The notes beneath the pieces were generated by a model, which did no database searches, was not told where the DNA came from, and saw nothing but the letters and a program-made list of their open reading frames with translations. Below are positions 1 through 6,230 of a DNA stretch of 15,471 nucleotides, piece by piece. Source of the DNA: Baffinella frigidus (lineage: Eukaryota > Cryptophyceae > Cryptomonadales > Baffinellaceae); contig MU647182.1 in NCBI GenBank assembly GCA_026770585.1, forward strand, positions 108,768 to 124,238, written 5' to 3'. The number at the start of each line of letters is the position of its first letter. The first letter of the stretch is position 1. The position numbers and the translations under genes were made by a program.

Positions 1-30
1 CCCCCCCCCCCTACACCCTAAACCCCAATA
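1..30. other. Window-end C run and telomere-like start
   Basis: The window opens with an 11-base C run followed by one telomere-like stretch (ctacaccctaaaccccaat). The other end of the window also stops in a C run, so this probably marks an assembly break and not a biological end. Confidence 0.5.
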
Positions 31-104
31 TCATCCCGCCAGGTATTTAATTTAATTGCTCGAAACGCATACTTTTGGCATCATATTCTTCCTGAAGTTG
101 CCAG
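31..104 (-). mobile_element. Single arm of the foldback family at 2184-2446
   Basis: This segment (catcccgccaggtattt, then tttaattgctcgaaacgcat and tttggcatcatattct) is the reverse complement of the right arm at about 2330-2392, with only a few changes. No partner arm lies nearby, so it is a solo arm left after rearrangement. It sits inside telomere-like DNA. Confidence 0.75.
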
Positions 105-735
105 ATTGCCGACGTCGCCTACCGCACGGTCTCCCCCCCTACACCCTAAACCCCAGTCCCGCTCCTAAACCGAACCCCTAAACCCTAATGCCGAGACCCT
201 AGTCCCTAGACCCTAGCGTCGCCTACCTCACGGTCTCCCCGCCTACACCCTAAATCCTCTACCCCAAACCCTGCACCCTAAACCCTGGGTGTTTGCCCAC
301 GGTGACTTTGCCTACCTCACGGTCACCCCCCCTACACCCTAAATCCCAAACCCTACACCCCAAACCCCAAACCCCAAACCCCAAACTCTGAACCCTAAAC
401 CCTAAACCCTAAACCCTAAACCCTACACCCCAATCCCGCTGCCAAACCGAGCCCCTAAACCCTAATGCCGAGACAGTGGTCCCTAGACCTTAACGTCGCC
501 TACCTCACGGTCTCCGCCCCTACACCTAAATCCTCTACCCCAAACCCTACACCCTAAACCCTAAACCCTAAATCCTAAACCCTACACCCTAAATCCTAAA
601 CCCTAAACCCTAAACCCGCTCCTAAACCGAACCCCTACACCCTAATGCCGAGACCCTAAACCCTAAACCTTAAATCCTAAACCCTAAACCCTAAACCCTA
701 TACCCCACACCCTATACCCTAAACCCTCCGCAGAC
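105..735 (+). repeat. Higher-order repeat of telomere-like CCCTAAA units
   Basis: Seven-base CCCTAAA units, many degenerate (CCCTACA, CCCCAAA, CCCTAGA), make up most of this stretch with the C-rich strand on top. A higher-order unit is visible: a block reading cccgctcctaaaccgaaccc then ctaatgccgagac recurs near 157-198, 435-474 and 615-653. The spacer gtcgcctacctcacggtctcc follows at about 217-238 and 493-515, with related copies at 111-134 and 302-326. Tandem duplication of a roughly 180-280 bp block explains this pattern. Confidence 0.85.
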
Positions 736-858
736 CCTATACCACACCCCCAAACCCCCAAACCCCAACCCCTTCACCCAAAACCTCAGGAGAGGGTGCG
801 AGACGTAGAGCTGGGGCACCCCAAACCCTAAACCTCAAACCCAACCCTCCAACCCCTC
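736..858 (+). repeat. Degenerate telomere-like repeats with a decayed exon copy
   Basis: Mostly CCCCAAA and CCCTAAA units. At 793-823 is a GC-rich island preceded by CAG (acctcag, then gagagggtgcgagacgtaga) that resembles the candidate exon at 1070-1123. The two share the codon pattern E-x-V-x-D-V-x-L-G-H, with silent third-position changes in the V and L codons. No GT donor follows this copy, so it looks like a decayed duplicate. Confidence 0.5.
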
Positions 859-860
859 TA

Positions 861-1044
861 CTGCAAAGCCACAAGGGAAGTCTCAAAAAGTAGCGGACAC
901 TCTGGTGTCCGCTACTTTGGAGCCATGTTTTTCTCAAAAGGCAATTTCTACCCCCAGGACGTGACCAAAATTTGTCAAAAGGTAGCCTACAAACAGTTTT
1001 AGTGTCGTGTCCAAGAATTTGAGGAGTCCCCTGTGGCTTTGCAG
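861..1044 (+). mobile_element. Family E MITE, copy 1 (TA target)
   Basis: Terminal inverted repeats begin CTGCAAAGCCAC and match over about 27 bp with roughly three mismatches. The element is flanked by TA on both sides (859-860 and 1045-1046), as expected for Tc1/mariner-like or other TA-targeting elements. Inside, 887-918 is a hairpin with 14-bp perfect arms and a 4-base loop. The rest of the body is about 80% identical by eye to copy 2 at 11803-11987, except for the hairpin tip, which is unrelated in sequence. No coding capacity, hence non-autonomous. Confidence 0.85.
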
Positions 1045-1069
1045 TAGCTAACCCCACACCCTGATGCAG

Positions 1070-1123
1070 GAGGGGGTACAGGACGTGAAGCTTGGGCACG
1101 CGGCTGAGGTGCAGTCACGCGCG
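1070..1123 (+). CDS. Candidate micro-exon 1 (54 nt)
   Basis: A unique island between telomere-like arrays. It is preceded by gatgcag and followed by gtaacc, so it has AG/GT boundaries. Its 18 codons read EGVQDVKLGHAAEVQSRA, phase 0 at both ends. A diverged copy at 793-823 differs partly at silent third positions, which favours a coding past. Joined to the islands at 1426, 1906, 2740, 2944 and 3426 it gives about 84 residues without a stop. I chose the boundaries by eye, so some of this agreement could be chance. No start codon or family was identified. Confidence 0.35.
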
Positions 1124-1425
1124 GTAACCTCGAAACCCTACACCCTAAACACTGAACACTAAACCCTGAACCCTACACCCTAAACCCTAAACACTGAACT
1201 CTAAACCCTAAACCCTACACCCTAAACCCTAAACACTGAACTCTAAACCCTAAACCCTACACCCTACACCCTACACCCTACACCCTACACCCTAAACACT
1301 GAACGCTAAACGCTAAACCCTACACCCTAAACCCTGAATACTGAACCCTAAACCCTAAACCCTAAACCCTAAACCCTAAACCCTAAACCCTAAACCCTAA
1401 ACCCCAAACCCTCAACCTAAACCAG
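1124..1425 (+). repeat. Telomere-like array, candidate intron
   Basis: About 300 bp made almost wholly of CCCTAAA and variants (CCCTACA, CACTGAA), including a near-perfect run of about nine units around 1345-1405. It begins gtaacc and ends aaccag, so it reads as a GT-AG intron with a pyrimidine-rich 3' end between the candidate exons at 1070-1123 and 1426-1464. Confidence 0.8.
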
Positions 1426-1464
1426 GTCTGCGACAACGTGCGCCGCATCGCAGGGGTCTCGCAG
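1426..1464 (+). CDS. Candidate micro-exon 2 (39 nt)
   Basis: A non-repetitive island bounded by aaaccag on the left and gtgact on the right. Thirteen codons, phase 0 at both ends, reading VCDNVRRIAGVSQ. Its base composition (GC-rich, not C/A-rich) contrasts sharply with the arrays on both sides. Same acceptor sequence as the islands at 2944 and 3426. Function not recognised. Confidence 0.4.
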
Positions 1465-1905
1465 GTGACTAAACCCGAAACACGAAACCCTAACCGAAAC
1501 CCTAACCCTGAACCCTACGCCCGAAACCCGAAATCCGAAACCCTAACCCCAAACCCTGAACCCTACGCCCGAAACCCCAAACCCCAGGCCCCAAATCCTG
1601 AACCCTACGCCCGAAACCCCAAACACCAAGCCCCAAACCCTGAACCCTACGCCCGAAACCCCAAACCCTGAACCCTGAAACCTAAACTCTCATCCCCAAC
1701 ACCCAAACCCTGAAACCCAAACCCCAAACCTTGAACTCCAAACCCCAAACCCTAAACCCCAAACCCCAAACCCCAAACCCCAAACCCTAAACCCTAAACC
1801 CTAAACCCTAAACCTCAGACCTGCAAGAACACTCTTACAGTACAGAAACCCCCCCTGAACCCTGAACCCTGAACCCTGCAGGGGGGGGGGGGTGAAGGGG
1901 GGAAG
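1465..1905 (+). repeat. Telomere-like array, candidate intron
   Basis: Starts gtgact and consists of CCCTAAA, CCCGAAA, CCCTGAA and CCCCAAA variants. A 54-60 bp sub-repeat containing gaaccctacgcccgaaaccc occurs four times between about 1507 and 1660. Near the end lies a run of G (about 1880-1892) and then ggggggaag before the next island. The open frames across it (N-P-K-P-type repeats) are simply translated 7-mers. Confidence 0.8.
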
Positions 1906-1947
1906 CTTTCTCGGCATGTGGCTAGTGGCGAACACACGGTCTCAGCC
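1906..1947 (+). CDS. Candidate micro-exon 3 (42 nt)
   Basis: An island bounded by ggaag and gttacc. Fourteen codons, phase 0 at both ends, reading LSRHVASGEHTVSA. The acceptor context (G-rich, no pyrimidine tract) is poor, so the left boundary is uncertain. The right boundary cagcc|gttaccc is the same sequence found at 2626-2636. Confidence 0.3.
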
Positions 1948-2190
1948 GTTACCCTAAACCCCAAACCCCAAACCCAACATCACAAACCCCAAACCCCGAA
2001 CCCCTCATCCCAAACCCCAAACCGCACACCCCAAACCCCAAACCCCAAACCCCAAACCCCAAATCCCAAACCCCCCTCCCCGAACCCCAGACCCCCGAAC
2101 CCCAAACCCCGCACGCTACGGCAGGAGGGGGCTTCGGTGTGCAGGGTGTGGAGTACCCTAAACCCTCAACCATGAACCCTAAACCCTAAA
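1948..2190 (+). repeat. Telomere-like array, CCCCAAA type
   Basis: Mostly aaccccaaacccc units, with a GC-rich island at about 2110-2153 (cggcaggagggggcttcggt) that has CAG before and GTG after but is too short to judge. The run ends in aaccctaaa, which forms the outer end of the foldback starting at 2184. Confidence 0.8.
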
Positions 2191-2446
2191 GACCAAAGTA
2201 CAAACTCGAGATCAGGCCAACCCTGAGCCCTCAACACTCTCATCCCGCCAGGTATTGAATTTGATTGCTCGAAACGCGAGCAACTTTTGGCGTCAGAAGG
2301 TCCCAGAAGTTGCCAATTCGGCCACTTCAGGCAGAATATGATGCCAAAAGTATGCGTTTCGAGCAATTAAATTAAATACCCGGCGGGATGAGAGTGTCGA
2401 GGGCAGGGTTGGCTTGATTTCGAGAGTGTAGTTTGCTCTTTAGGGG
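2184..2446. mobile_element. Nested foldback element (CATCCCGCCAGG arms)
   Basis: Long imperfect inverted repeat. An inner foldback, 2241-2392, has arms starting CATCCCGCCAGGTATT and continuing attgctcgaaacgc. An outer layer extends the symmetry through gccaaccctg to ccctaaag at 2184 and ctttaggg at 2437-2445, so the outermost bases are themselves a telomere unit facing inward on both sides. Solo arms of the inner element occur at 31-104, 2447-2480 and 2653-2692. No coding capacity. Confidence 0.8.
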
Positions 2447-2527
2447 TTCGAGCAATTAAATTGATTACCTGGCGGGATGAACTCGCAGGTGTAGAGAGAG
2501 ATTGATAATTTATTGCCAAACAACCAG
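2447..2527 (+). mobile_element. Solo arm of the CATCCCGCC foldback family, plus unique flank
   Basis: 2448-2480 repeats the right arm again (gttcgagcaattaaattga, then cctggcgggatga) directly after the foldback. It is followed by actcgcaggtgta, which recurs at 2733-2745, and a short AT-rich stretch with nothing recognisable. Confidence 0.65.
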
Positions 2528-2630
2528 CGTCAGCGCCACACATGCTACGTATTGTGCCACTTACTGTACTCCGTGTCGGCGGCTCATACGAGCATTTTCC
2601 GGATAGTTTCTATCTCCACATCCTACAGCC
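2528..2630 (+). CDS. Possible longer exon-like island (103 nt), not in frame with the chain
   Basis: Unique sequence between caaccag and gttacc. One frame is open throughout (34 codons, with hydrophobic stretches such as CYVLCHLLYSV). Its length is not a multiple of three, and adding it between the islands at 1906 and 2740 would create a stop. It is therefore an alternative exon, part of another gene, or plain unique DNA. Confidence 0.2.
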
Positions 2631-2650
2631 GTTACCCCAAACCCCACACC

Positions 2651-2739
2651 CTTTCAGGCAGAATATGATGCCAAAAGTATGCGTTTCGAGCACTTAAATA
2701 AAATGAATAAATTAAATAAATTACCCTCAACACTCGCAG
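2651..2739 (+). mobile_element. Solo arm of the CATCCCGCC foldback family
   Basis: 2653-2692 repeats tttcaggcagaatatgatgc and the adjacent tatgcgtttcgagc of the right arm at 2324-2364. It then decays into aaataaaatgaataaattaa, an AT-rich run, and ends caacactcgcag, which can serve as a 3' splice site for the next island. Confidence 0.7.
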
Positions 2740-2780
2740 GTGTACTGTCTCTCCATGGGGCAGTATGACGGCTCCATGCG
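2740..2780 (+). CDS. Candidate micro-exon 4 (41 nt)
   Basis: Bounded by actcgcag and gtacac. Reads VYCLSMGQYDGSM plus two bases (CG). The next island begins with G, which completes an arginine codon and restores phase 0, so the 41-nt and 37-nt islands together are exactly 26 codons. This phase agreement is the best internal argument that they are spliced together. Confidence 0.4.
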
Positions 2781-2943
2781 GTACACCCTTAACCCTAAAC
2801 CCTAAATCCTTAACCCTAAACCCTAAACCCTAAATCCTTAACCCTAAACCCTAAACCCTAAACCCTGAACCCTAAACCCTGAACCCTAAATCCTACACCC
2901 TAAACCCTGAACCCTAAACCCTAAACCCTAAACCCTAAACCAG
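2781..2943 (+). repeat. Telomere-like array, candidate 163-bp intron
   Basis: Pure CCCTAAA-type DNA (with CCCTTAA and CCCTGAA variants) starting gtacac and ending aaaccag. There is no other sequence in it, so if the flanking islands are exons the whole intron is telomere-like. Confidence 0.85.
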
Positions 2944-2980
2944 GATGGGTCCCGTGGTCATCAACGGCCTCGCCGCCGCG
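2944..2980 (+). CDS. Candidate micro-exon 5 (37 nt)
   Basis: Bounded by aaaccag and gtccta. After the split arginine codon it reads MGPVVINGLAAA, ending in phase 0. With the next island (VLKWVVEW...) it has a faint resemblance to the C-terminal half of the SKP1/BTB POZ fold, where a proline-asparagine turn is followed by an I/L-x-K-V-I-x-W/Y helix. This is only an impression from the pattern. Confidence 0.4.
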
Positions 2981-3425
2981 GTCCTAAATCCCAGACCCTA
3001 AACCCCAAACCCTTAACCCTAAACCCTAAACCCCAAACACTAAACCCCAAACCCCAAACCCTAAACCCCAAACCCTAAACCCCAAACCCTAAACCCCAAA
3101 CCCTGAACCCCAAACCCCATATCCTAATCCCTAAAATCTAAACGCGGTCCTAAACTCCAAAACCTAAACCCTAAACCCTAAGCTCTAAACTCTGAACCCC
3201 AAACACTAATCCCTAAACCCTGAAACACTCAAACCCTAAACCCTAAAAACCTACACCCTAAACCCTGAATCCTAAACCCTAATCTCCTAATCCCTAAACT
3301 CTAAAACCCTAAAACCCTAAGACCCTAAAACCCTACACCCTGAACTCTCAACCATAAACCCTAAACCCTAAACCCTAAACCCTAAACCCTAAACCCTAAA
3401 CCCTAAACCCTAAACCCTAAACCAG
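2981..3425 (+). repeat. Telomere-like array, candidate intron with the longest perfect tract
   Basis: Begins gtccta and ends aaaccag. The first two thirds are degenerate (CCCCAAA, CCCTAATC, CTCTAAA). From about 3354 to 3422 there are about ten perfect CCCTAAA units, the cleanest telomere tract in the window. Array purity increases toward the candidate acceptor, as it also does at 1345-1425. Confidence 0.85.
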
Positions 3426-3464
3426 GTTCTCAAGTGGGTCGTCGAATGGACCAAGGTTGCGCAG
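3426..3464 (+). CDS. Candidate micro-exon 6 (39 nt)
   Basis: Bounded by aaaccag and gtcagt (a good GT-R-A-G-T-like donor). Thirteen codons, phase 0 at both ends, reading VLKWVVEWTKVAQ. Same size and the same acceptor as the island at 1426-1464. It is amphipathic and tryptophan-rich, unlike translated repeat DNA. The next exon, if any, was not found. Confidence 0.45.
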
Positions 3465-3622
3465 GTCAGTAACTCTAAACCCCAAACCCCAAACCCCAAA
3501 CCCCACACCCCCAAATCCCACATATCAAACCCCCAAACCCCAAACCCCAAACCCCAAACCCCAAACCCCACGCCCCAAACCATGCCTACCACATGAAAAA
3601 ACTATTTTTGCGTCGCCAGATT
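3465..3622 (+). repeat. CCCCAAA-type array and transition to unique DNA
   Basis: From 3470 to about 3585 the unit is aaccccaaacccc. The array then gives way to unique sequence (catgcctaccacatgaaaaa) and the target site of the next transposon. This is the last extended telomere-like array on the top strand. Confidence 0.8.
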
Positions 3623-3792
3623 TCATCCCGTCAGGTATTTGATTTAAATGGTTCGGAGTCCCCCGAAAGCACGAAAATTACTACACGTTTGATCGTACTA
3701 GTAATAACAAGGGCTGGACGTGACAAACGTGTAGTGAATTTCGTGCTTTCGGGGGACTCCGAACCATTTAAATCAAACACCTGACGGGATGA
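3623..3792. mobile_element. Foldback MITE with 4-bp target duplication GATT
   Basis: Arms 3623-3691 and 3724-3792 are nearly perfect inverted repeats of 69 bp starting TCATCCCGTCAGGTATTTGA. They flank a 32-bp loop. GATT is present on both sides (3619-3622 and 3793-3796), a clean 4-bp target-site duplication. The terminal 20 bp resemble the foldback family at 2241-2392 but the rest of the arm differs. Mirror-image open frames on the two strands come from the palindrome. Confidence 0.88.
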
Positions 3793-3796
3793 GATT

Positions 3797-4253
3797 GCAC
3801 GTCGCCAAGCCGTGTCCTCCAAAGCCTTTCTTGCTTGCTACCAAACTCTTCGCGGACCTAATAGATTTTATTTCAGATTTGGCTTGGCGTTGGAGCCATT
3901 TCTCACTTTTAGGGGTTTAGAATTCCTAGTTGTGTACCAGAATTTTTTAGATGGACAGCTTGTGGAATAGAATCTGTTTTGTGATGGGACTAAAACATCA
4001 CGTGGGCCTGCACTGCACTTCACTGCTAGCCAGGATCTTTTACCTTAAGTCAACAATGCTGATCCTCGGCAGTAAGTTGCCATTTCGTTTAGATGGACCG
4101 GCTCTGGGAGCCGGCATTTGACTTGAGGCTGTGATTTTCCGGGGGAGTTGACTTAGGCGAAATGTTCTGGCGCAGAGTGCACTTACTGAATGCTGAACCC
4201 CAAATCCTCACTGCAGGCGAGAGATCGGCCGATAGGACGGGTGCGATCCCCTC
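3797..4253. other. Unique stretch with small inverted motifs
   Basis: No convincing gene. It contains gtaccagaattttttagatg (3936-3955), one of several paired GTACCAG/TAGATGGAC motifs in the window, a second tagatggac at 4090-4098, and a 7-bp-stem hairpin at 4098-4114 (ccggctc / gagccgg). The motif ttggagccatt occurs at 3890-3900. A short telomere-like run (ctgaaccccaaatcc) at 4193-4207 is followed by actgcag. Confidence 0.5.
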
Positions 4254-4464
4254 CCACTCGAGGCTAGAAGTGTGACTATTTTAAAACAGGGATTCCTTTA
4301 CAAGTGAAGGGGGGGAAGAAGTGTGTAGTAATTTTTACACAAATAGGGCCGTTTGGTCACGTTGCTCAAGGAATTCCTTGAGCTACGTGACCAAGCCTGC
4401 CCGTGACTGGTACTAAATTTAAGAACCCCAAATTTAAAATAGTCCCTCTTCGAGCCTCGAGTGG
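4254..4464 (+). mobile_element. Family C foldback, copy 1
   Basis: Ends are CCACTCGAGGCT and its inverse, with inner ends around ctattttaaaa. The centre, 4353-4394, is a 42-bp near-perfect palindrome framed by TTGGTCACGT and ACGTGACCAA, with tip GCTCAAGGAATTCCTTGAGC. Copy 2 at 9248-9457 is the same element reversed and has the same 42-bp core length but a different tip. No clear target duplication. Confidence 0.8.
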
Positions 4465-4754
4465 TCCCGCCAACAACTTGGCTCGACTTTCATCTCGGCA
4501 GATAACTGAATCAGTTCCTTTTCAATAGGAGGTTGGATAGGAGAATTTAGTTAGGGCATGGTAACTTTGATTAGGCGTGATGCGTTCGCTCCCCTCCTGT
4601 CCCTGAAAATTCTTGTGAGTGTGGCCTATATATGTTAAATGGACTCTTTATTTGGACGTGACGGTAGTAACTTTTTGTACCGGCTCGTAACTTTACTACT
4701 AATTTCGGACGTGACCGTAGTCAAGAGACACCCCCCTCCGCTGAGTTCATCGTT
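4465..4754. other. Unique stretch without recognised genes
   Basis: AT-balanced DNA. The only structure seen is a spaced direct repeat, ggacgtgacggtagt at 4653 and ggacgtgaccgtagt at 4707, with a tagtaacttt/aactttactacta symmetry between them. Possibly the remains of another foldback. Confidence 0.4.
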
Positions 4755-4874
4755 TACAGGGGTACCTCGCTCATATGAAAGCGCCCCCCCCTAGGACCCT
4801 ACAGTAGGGCTATGCCCAGGGTCCTTTGGTGGTCCTAGGGGGGGGCAGTTTCTTATGAGCGAGGTGCCCCTGTA
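4755..4874 (+). mobile_element. Family A MITE, copy 1
   Basis: A 120-bp foldback. Ends are TACAGGGGTACCTCGCTCAT and its inverse, with an imperfect palindromic core around cctaggaccctacagtaggg. Terminal TA could be the duplicated target. Five copies of this family lie between 4755 and 7977, all within 119-122 bp. Confidence 0.9.
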
Positions 4875-5270
4875 GGACACAAGGCTCTGGGGATAACACC
4901 CCGCGTAGGATGACCGGAGTGACTTTACACAGTCACGTCCACTATAAGGAAATAAGCTGAGTTCATCGGGTGCCCTGATAAATCAAGTCAGATTCAGGGT
5001 GGCGTTGGAGCCATTCTGTTCAGGGTGGCATTGGAGCCATTCTGTACACTTCTTCTTCTCTGTTACTCTCGATACAGGTCCTAGATAGGCCCTTTAGCCT
5101 TGAGTTGAATGATACAATAGTCTTTGAGCCTTAAGGAACGAGCCCGCCTCGGAAATGTAAGCTATTCCAAATCGGGATTTGTACATGTAGGGCTCAAATC
5201 TCCTTCGGCGTGTACCAGAAATAGTTTAGATGGACGGCTACCGAGATGAAGTTTATCAGAGCCCGCGACT
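4875..5270. repeat. Unique stretch with a 26-bp tandem duplication
   Basis: 4993-5018 and 5019-5044 are two adjacent 26-bp copies (ttcagggtggcgttggagcc, then attctg) that differ by one base. Each carries the recurrent motif ttggagccatt. The rest shows no gene. gtgtaccagaaatagtttag at 5210-5229, then atggac, is another GTACCAG/TAGATGGAC pair. Confidence 0.6.
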
Positions 5271-5274
5271 AGAT

Positions 5275-5520
5275 GGACGCGCGCGCGTCCAATCGTGGCG
5301 AGGCGGTCAAAATTGACCGCCAAGAGGTCCTAGGCAGGTCCTAGGGCCCTACGGTAGGGCGTATGCGCCTACTCGCCACTTACGGGATATAAGGAGTAGC
5401 CTGGGATGGGCCCGCCTCGGGAGAGCTCTCCCGAGGCGGGCCCATCCCGATAAGTTCCGGTGTCCGCCTATGTTGGGAGCTCGAAGAACCTAAAGGACCT
5501 AAAGGATCCCAGGCTAGTCC
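5275..5520. repeat. Nested palindromes around a 46-bp perfect palindrome
   Basis: 5403-5448 is a perfect 46-bp palindrome centred on gagctc (arms gggatgggcccgcctcggga plus gag). It lies inside an outer inverted repeat, 5393-5407 (ggagtagcctgggat) against 5506-5520, with one mismatch. Two shorter hairpins precede it: 5275-5290 (ggacgcgcgcgcgtcc) and 5302-5321 (9-bp arms ggcggtcaa, loop aa). 5329-5368 resembles the family A core. Confidence 0.85.
5453..5505 (+). repeat. Family G repeat fragment
   Basis: The block gttccggtgtccgcctatgt, then tgggagctcgaagaacctaa and aggacctaaagg, recurs at 7681-7731 almost unchanged and at 10258-10310 with an insertion. Its last part is related to the longer G repeats at 8394-8480 (same strand sense) and 10381-10952 (opposite sense). 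Confidence 0.75.
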
Positions 5521-5529
5521 TCACACCGT

Positions 5530-5651
5530 TACGGGGGTACCTCGCTCATGAGAAACCGCCCCCTCGTAGGACCCTACAGTAGGCCTATGCCCAGGGTCCT
5601 ATGGTGGTCCTAGGGGGTGGGGGGGGTTCTTATGAGCGAGGTACCCCTGTA
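5530..5651 (+). mobile_element. Family A MITE, copy 2
   Basis: Same ends as copy 1, but the left terminus has mutated (tacggggg for tacagggg). The core orientation is that of copy 1. Only 41 bp separate it from copy 3, with inverted core orientation between the two. Confidence 0.88.
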
Positions 5652-5692
5652 TGCCGCACTGTCCATGTATTCCCGTCCTGGCCCCTAACCCC

Positions 5693-5811
5693 TACAGGGG
5701 TACCTCGCTCATGAGAAACTGCCCCCCCCTAGGACCACCAAAGGACCCTAGGCATAGCCCTACTGTAGGGTCCTGGGGGAGGCGGTTTCATATGAGCAAG
5801 GTACCCCTGTA
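5693..5811 (-). mobile_element. Family A MITE, copy 3 (inverted core)
   Basis: The ends are palindromic, but the asymmetric core reads in reverse (ctaggaccaccaaaggaccc), so this copy is inverted relative to copies 1, 2, 4 and 5. One arm change (gagcaagg for gagcgagg). Confidence 0.88.
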
Positions 5812-5828
5812 AACGCAGCTTTCCTCTC

Positions 5829-6145
5829 TGTCCGGCAGGTTTTTTGGTACTGCAGCGACGTGATAACGTGGCAGACCCTCGATCGCCCGCCAGCAAAAAG
5901 AGGGTCGCCTTAGTACTGGCGCGTCCTGGGTTAGTACGGGCGCGTCCTGAGGGAACACGCAAGTTAGTACGGGCGCGTCCTGAGGGAACACAAAATTAAG
6001 TACTGGCGCGTCTTGAAGGGACACATAGAACTAAACGGTTTTGCCGCACTGTCCCGCAGGTGTTCTGGTACTGCAGCGACTTGATGACGTGGTACACCCT
6101 CGATCGCCCGCCAAAAGCTGCGGCAAAACCCTAGCCTCTCTTAAG
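5829..6145 (+). repeat. Direct repeat pair (family H) flanking a minisatellite
   Basis: 5829-5898 (gtccggcaggttttttggta, then ctgcagcgacgtgat and ctcgatcgcccgcca) recurs at 6051-6113 at about 85% identity by eye. The second copy continues with aaaagctgcggcaaaaccct to 6134, and then agcctctct. Shorter relatives lie at 7229-7272 (cgatcgcccgaaaacagctg, then aaaccctagcctctct) and 7576-7625 (cgacttgatgaccgcccacc). The minisatellite at 5910-6030 sits between the first two. Confidence 0.75.
5910..6030 (+). repeat. 33-bp minisatellite, about 3.6 units
   Basis: The unit begins ttagtacgggcgcgtcctga and continues gggaacacgcaag, with starts at 5910 (truncated), 5931, 5964 and 5996. Units 2 and 3 differ only near the end; unit 4 has a 1-bp insertion. 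Because 33 is a multiple of three, the minus strand reads as a repeated peptide (QDAPVL...). I see no other support for coding. Confidence 0.85.
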
Positions 6146-6230
6146 TTCCTATTCATAAGGAACTTGAGGCTCACCCATTCCTAAGGTAGAGAGTAATCAA
6201 CCGAAGGAACTTGGTGCTCACCCATTCCTA
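6143..6230 (+). repeat. 47-bp tandem duplication containing an empty transposon site
   Basis: A 27-bp block (aaggaactt, then ctcacccattccta) is at 6157-6183 and again at 6204-6230. The first copy continues as aggtagagagtaat. The second is interrupted exactly after its final TA by the element at 6231-7199, and the other side of the element resumes TA-ggctagagagtaat. The first copy therefore represents the uninterrupted state. A small hairpin with 8-bp arms (aagttcct / aggaactt) is at 6143-6165. Confidence 0.8.

Noticed and set aside
1438-2175. Open frames on both strands giving N-P-K-P-Q-T or G-F-G-V-W-G repeats, as proline-rich proteins
   Set aside because: They are translations of 7-bp telomere-like repeats, whose period makes long open frames by chance; the same happens at 3410-3640 and 8538-8729.
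1-3590. A true chromosome end (functional telomere)
   Set aside because: The perfect tracts are internal and short, most units are degenerate, unique islands and MITEs interrupt them, and the outermost bases are a C run and a transposon arm and not a clean terminal array.
3593-3822. Two overlapping open frames with nearly the same peptide on opposite strands
   Set aside because: A palindrome encodes the same peptide on both strands. The pair is explained by the foldback at 3623-3792. Similar pairs at 12174-12558 and 12625-13084 have the same cause.
5729-6024. Minus-strand frame with QDAPVL repeats as a repeat protein
   Set aside because: The repeat is the 33-bp minisatellite, a multiple of three. 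There is no start context or conservation of codons to support coding.
6143-6165. CRISPR-like or tRNA-like structure in the repeat-rich middle of the window
   Set aside because: No regularly spaced identical repeats with unique spacers, and no cloverleaf with a GTTCRAN T-arm could be built; the hairpins are isolated.
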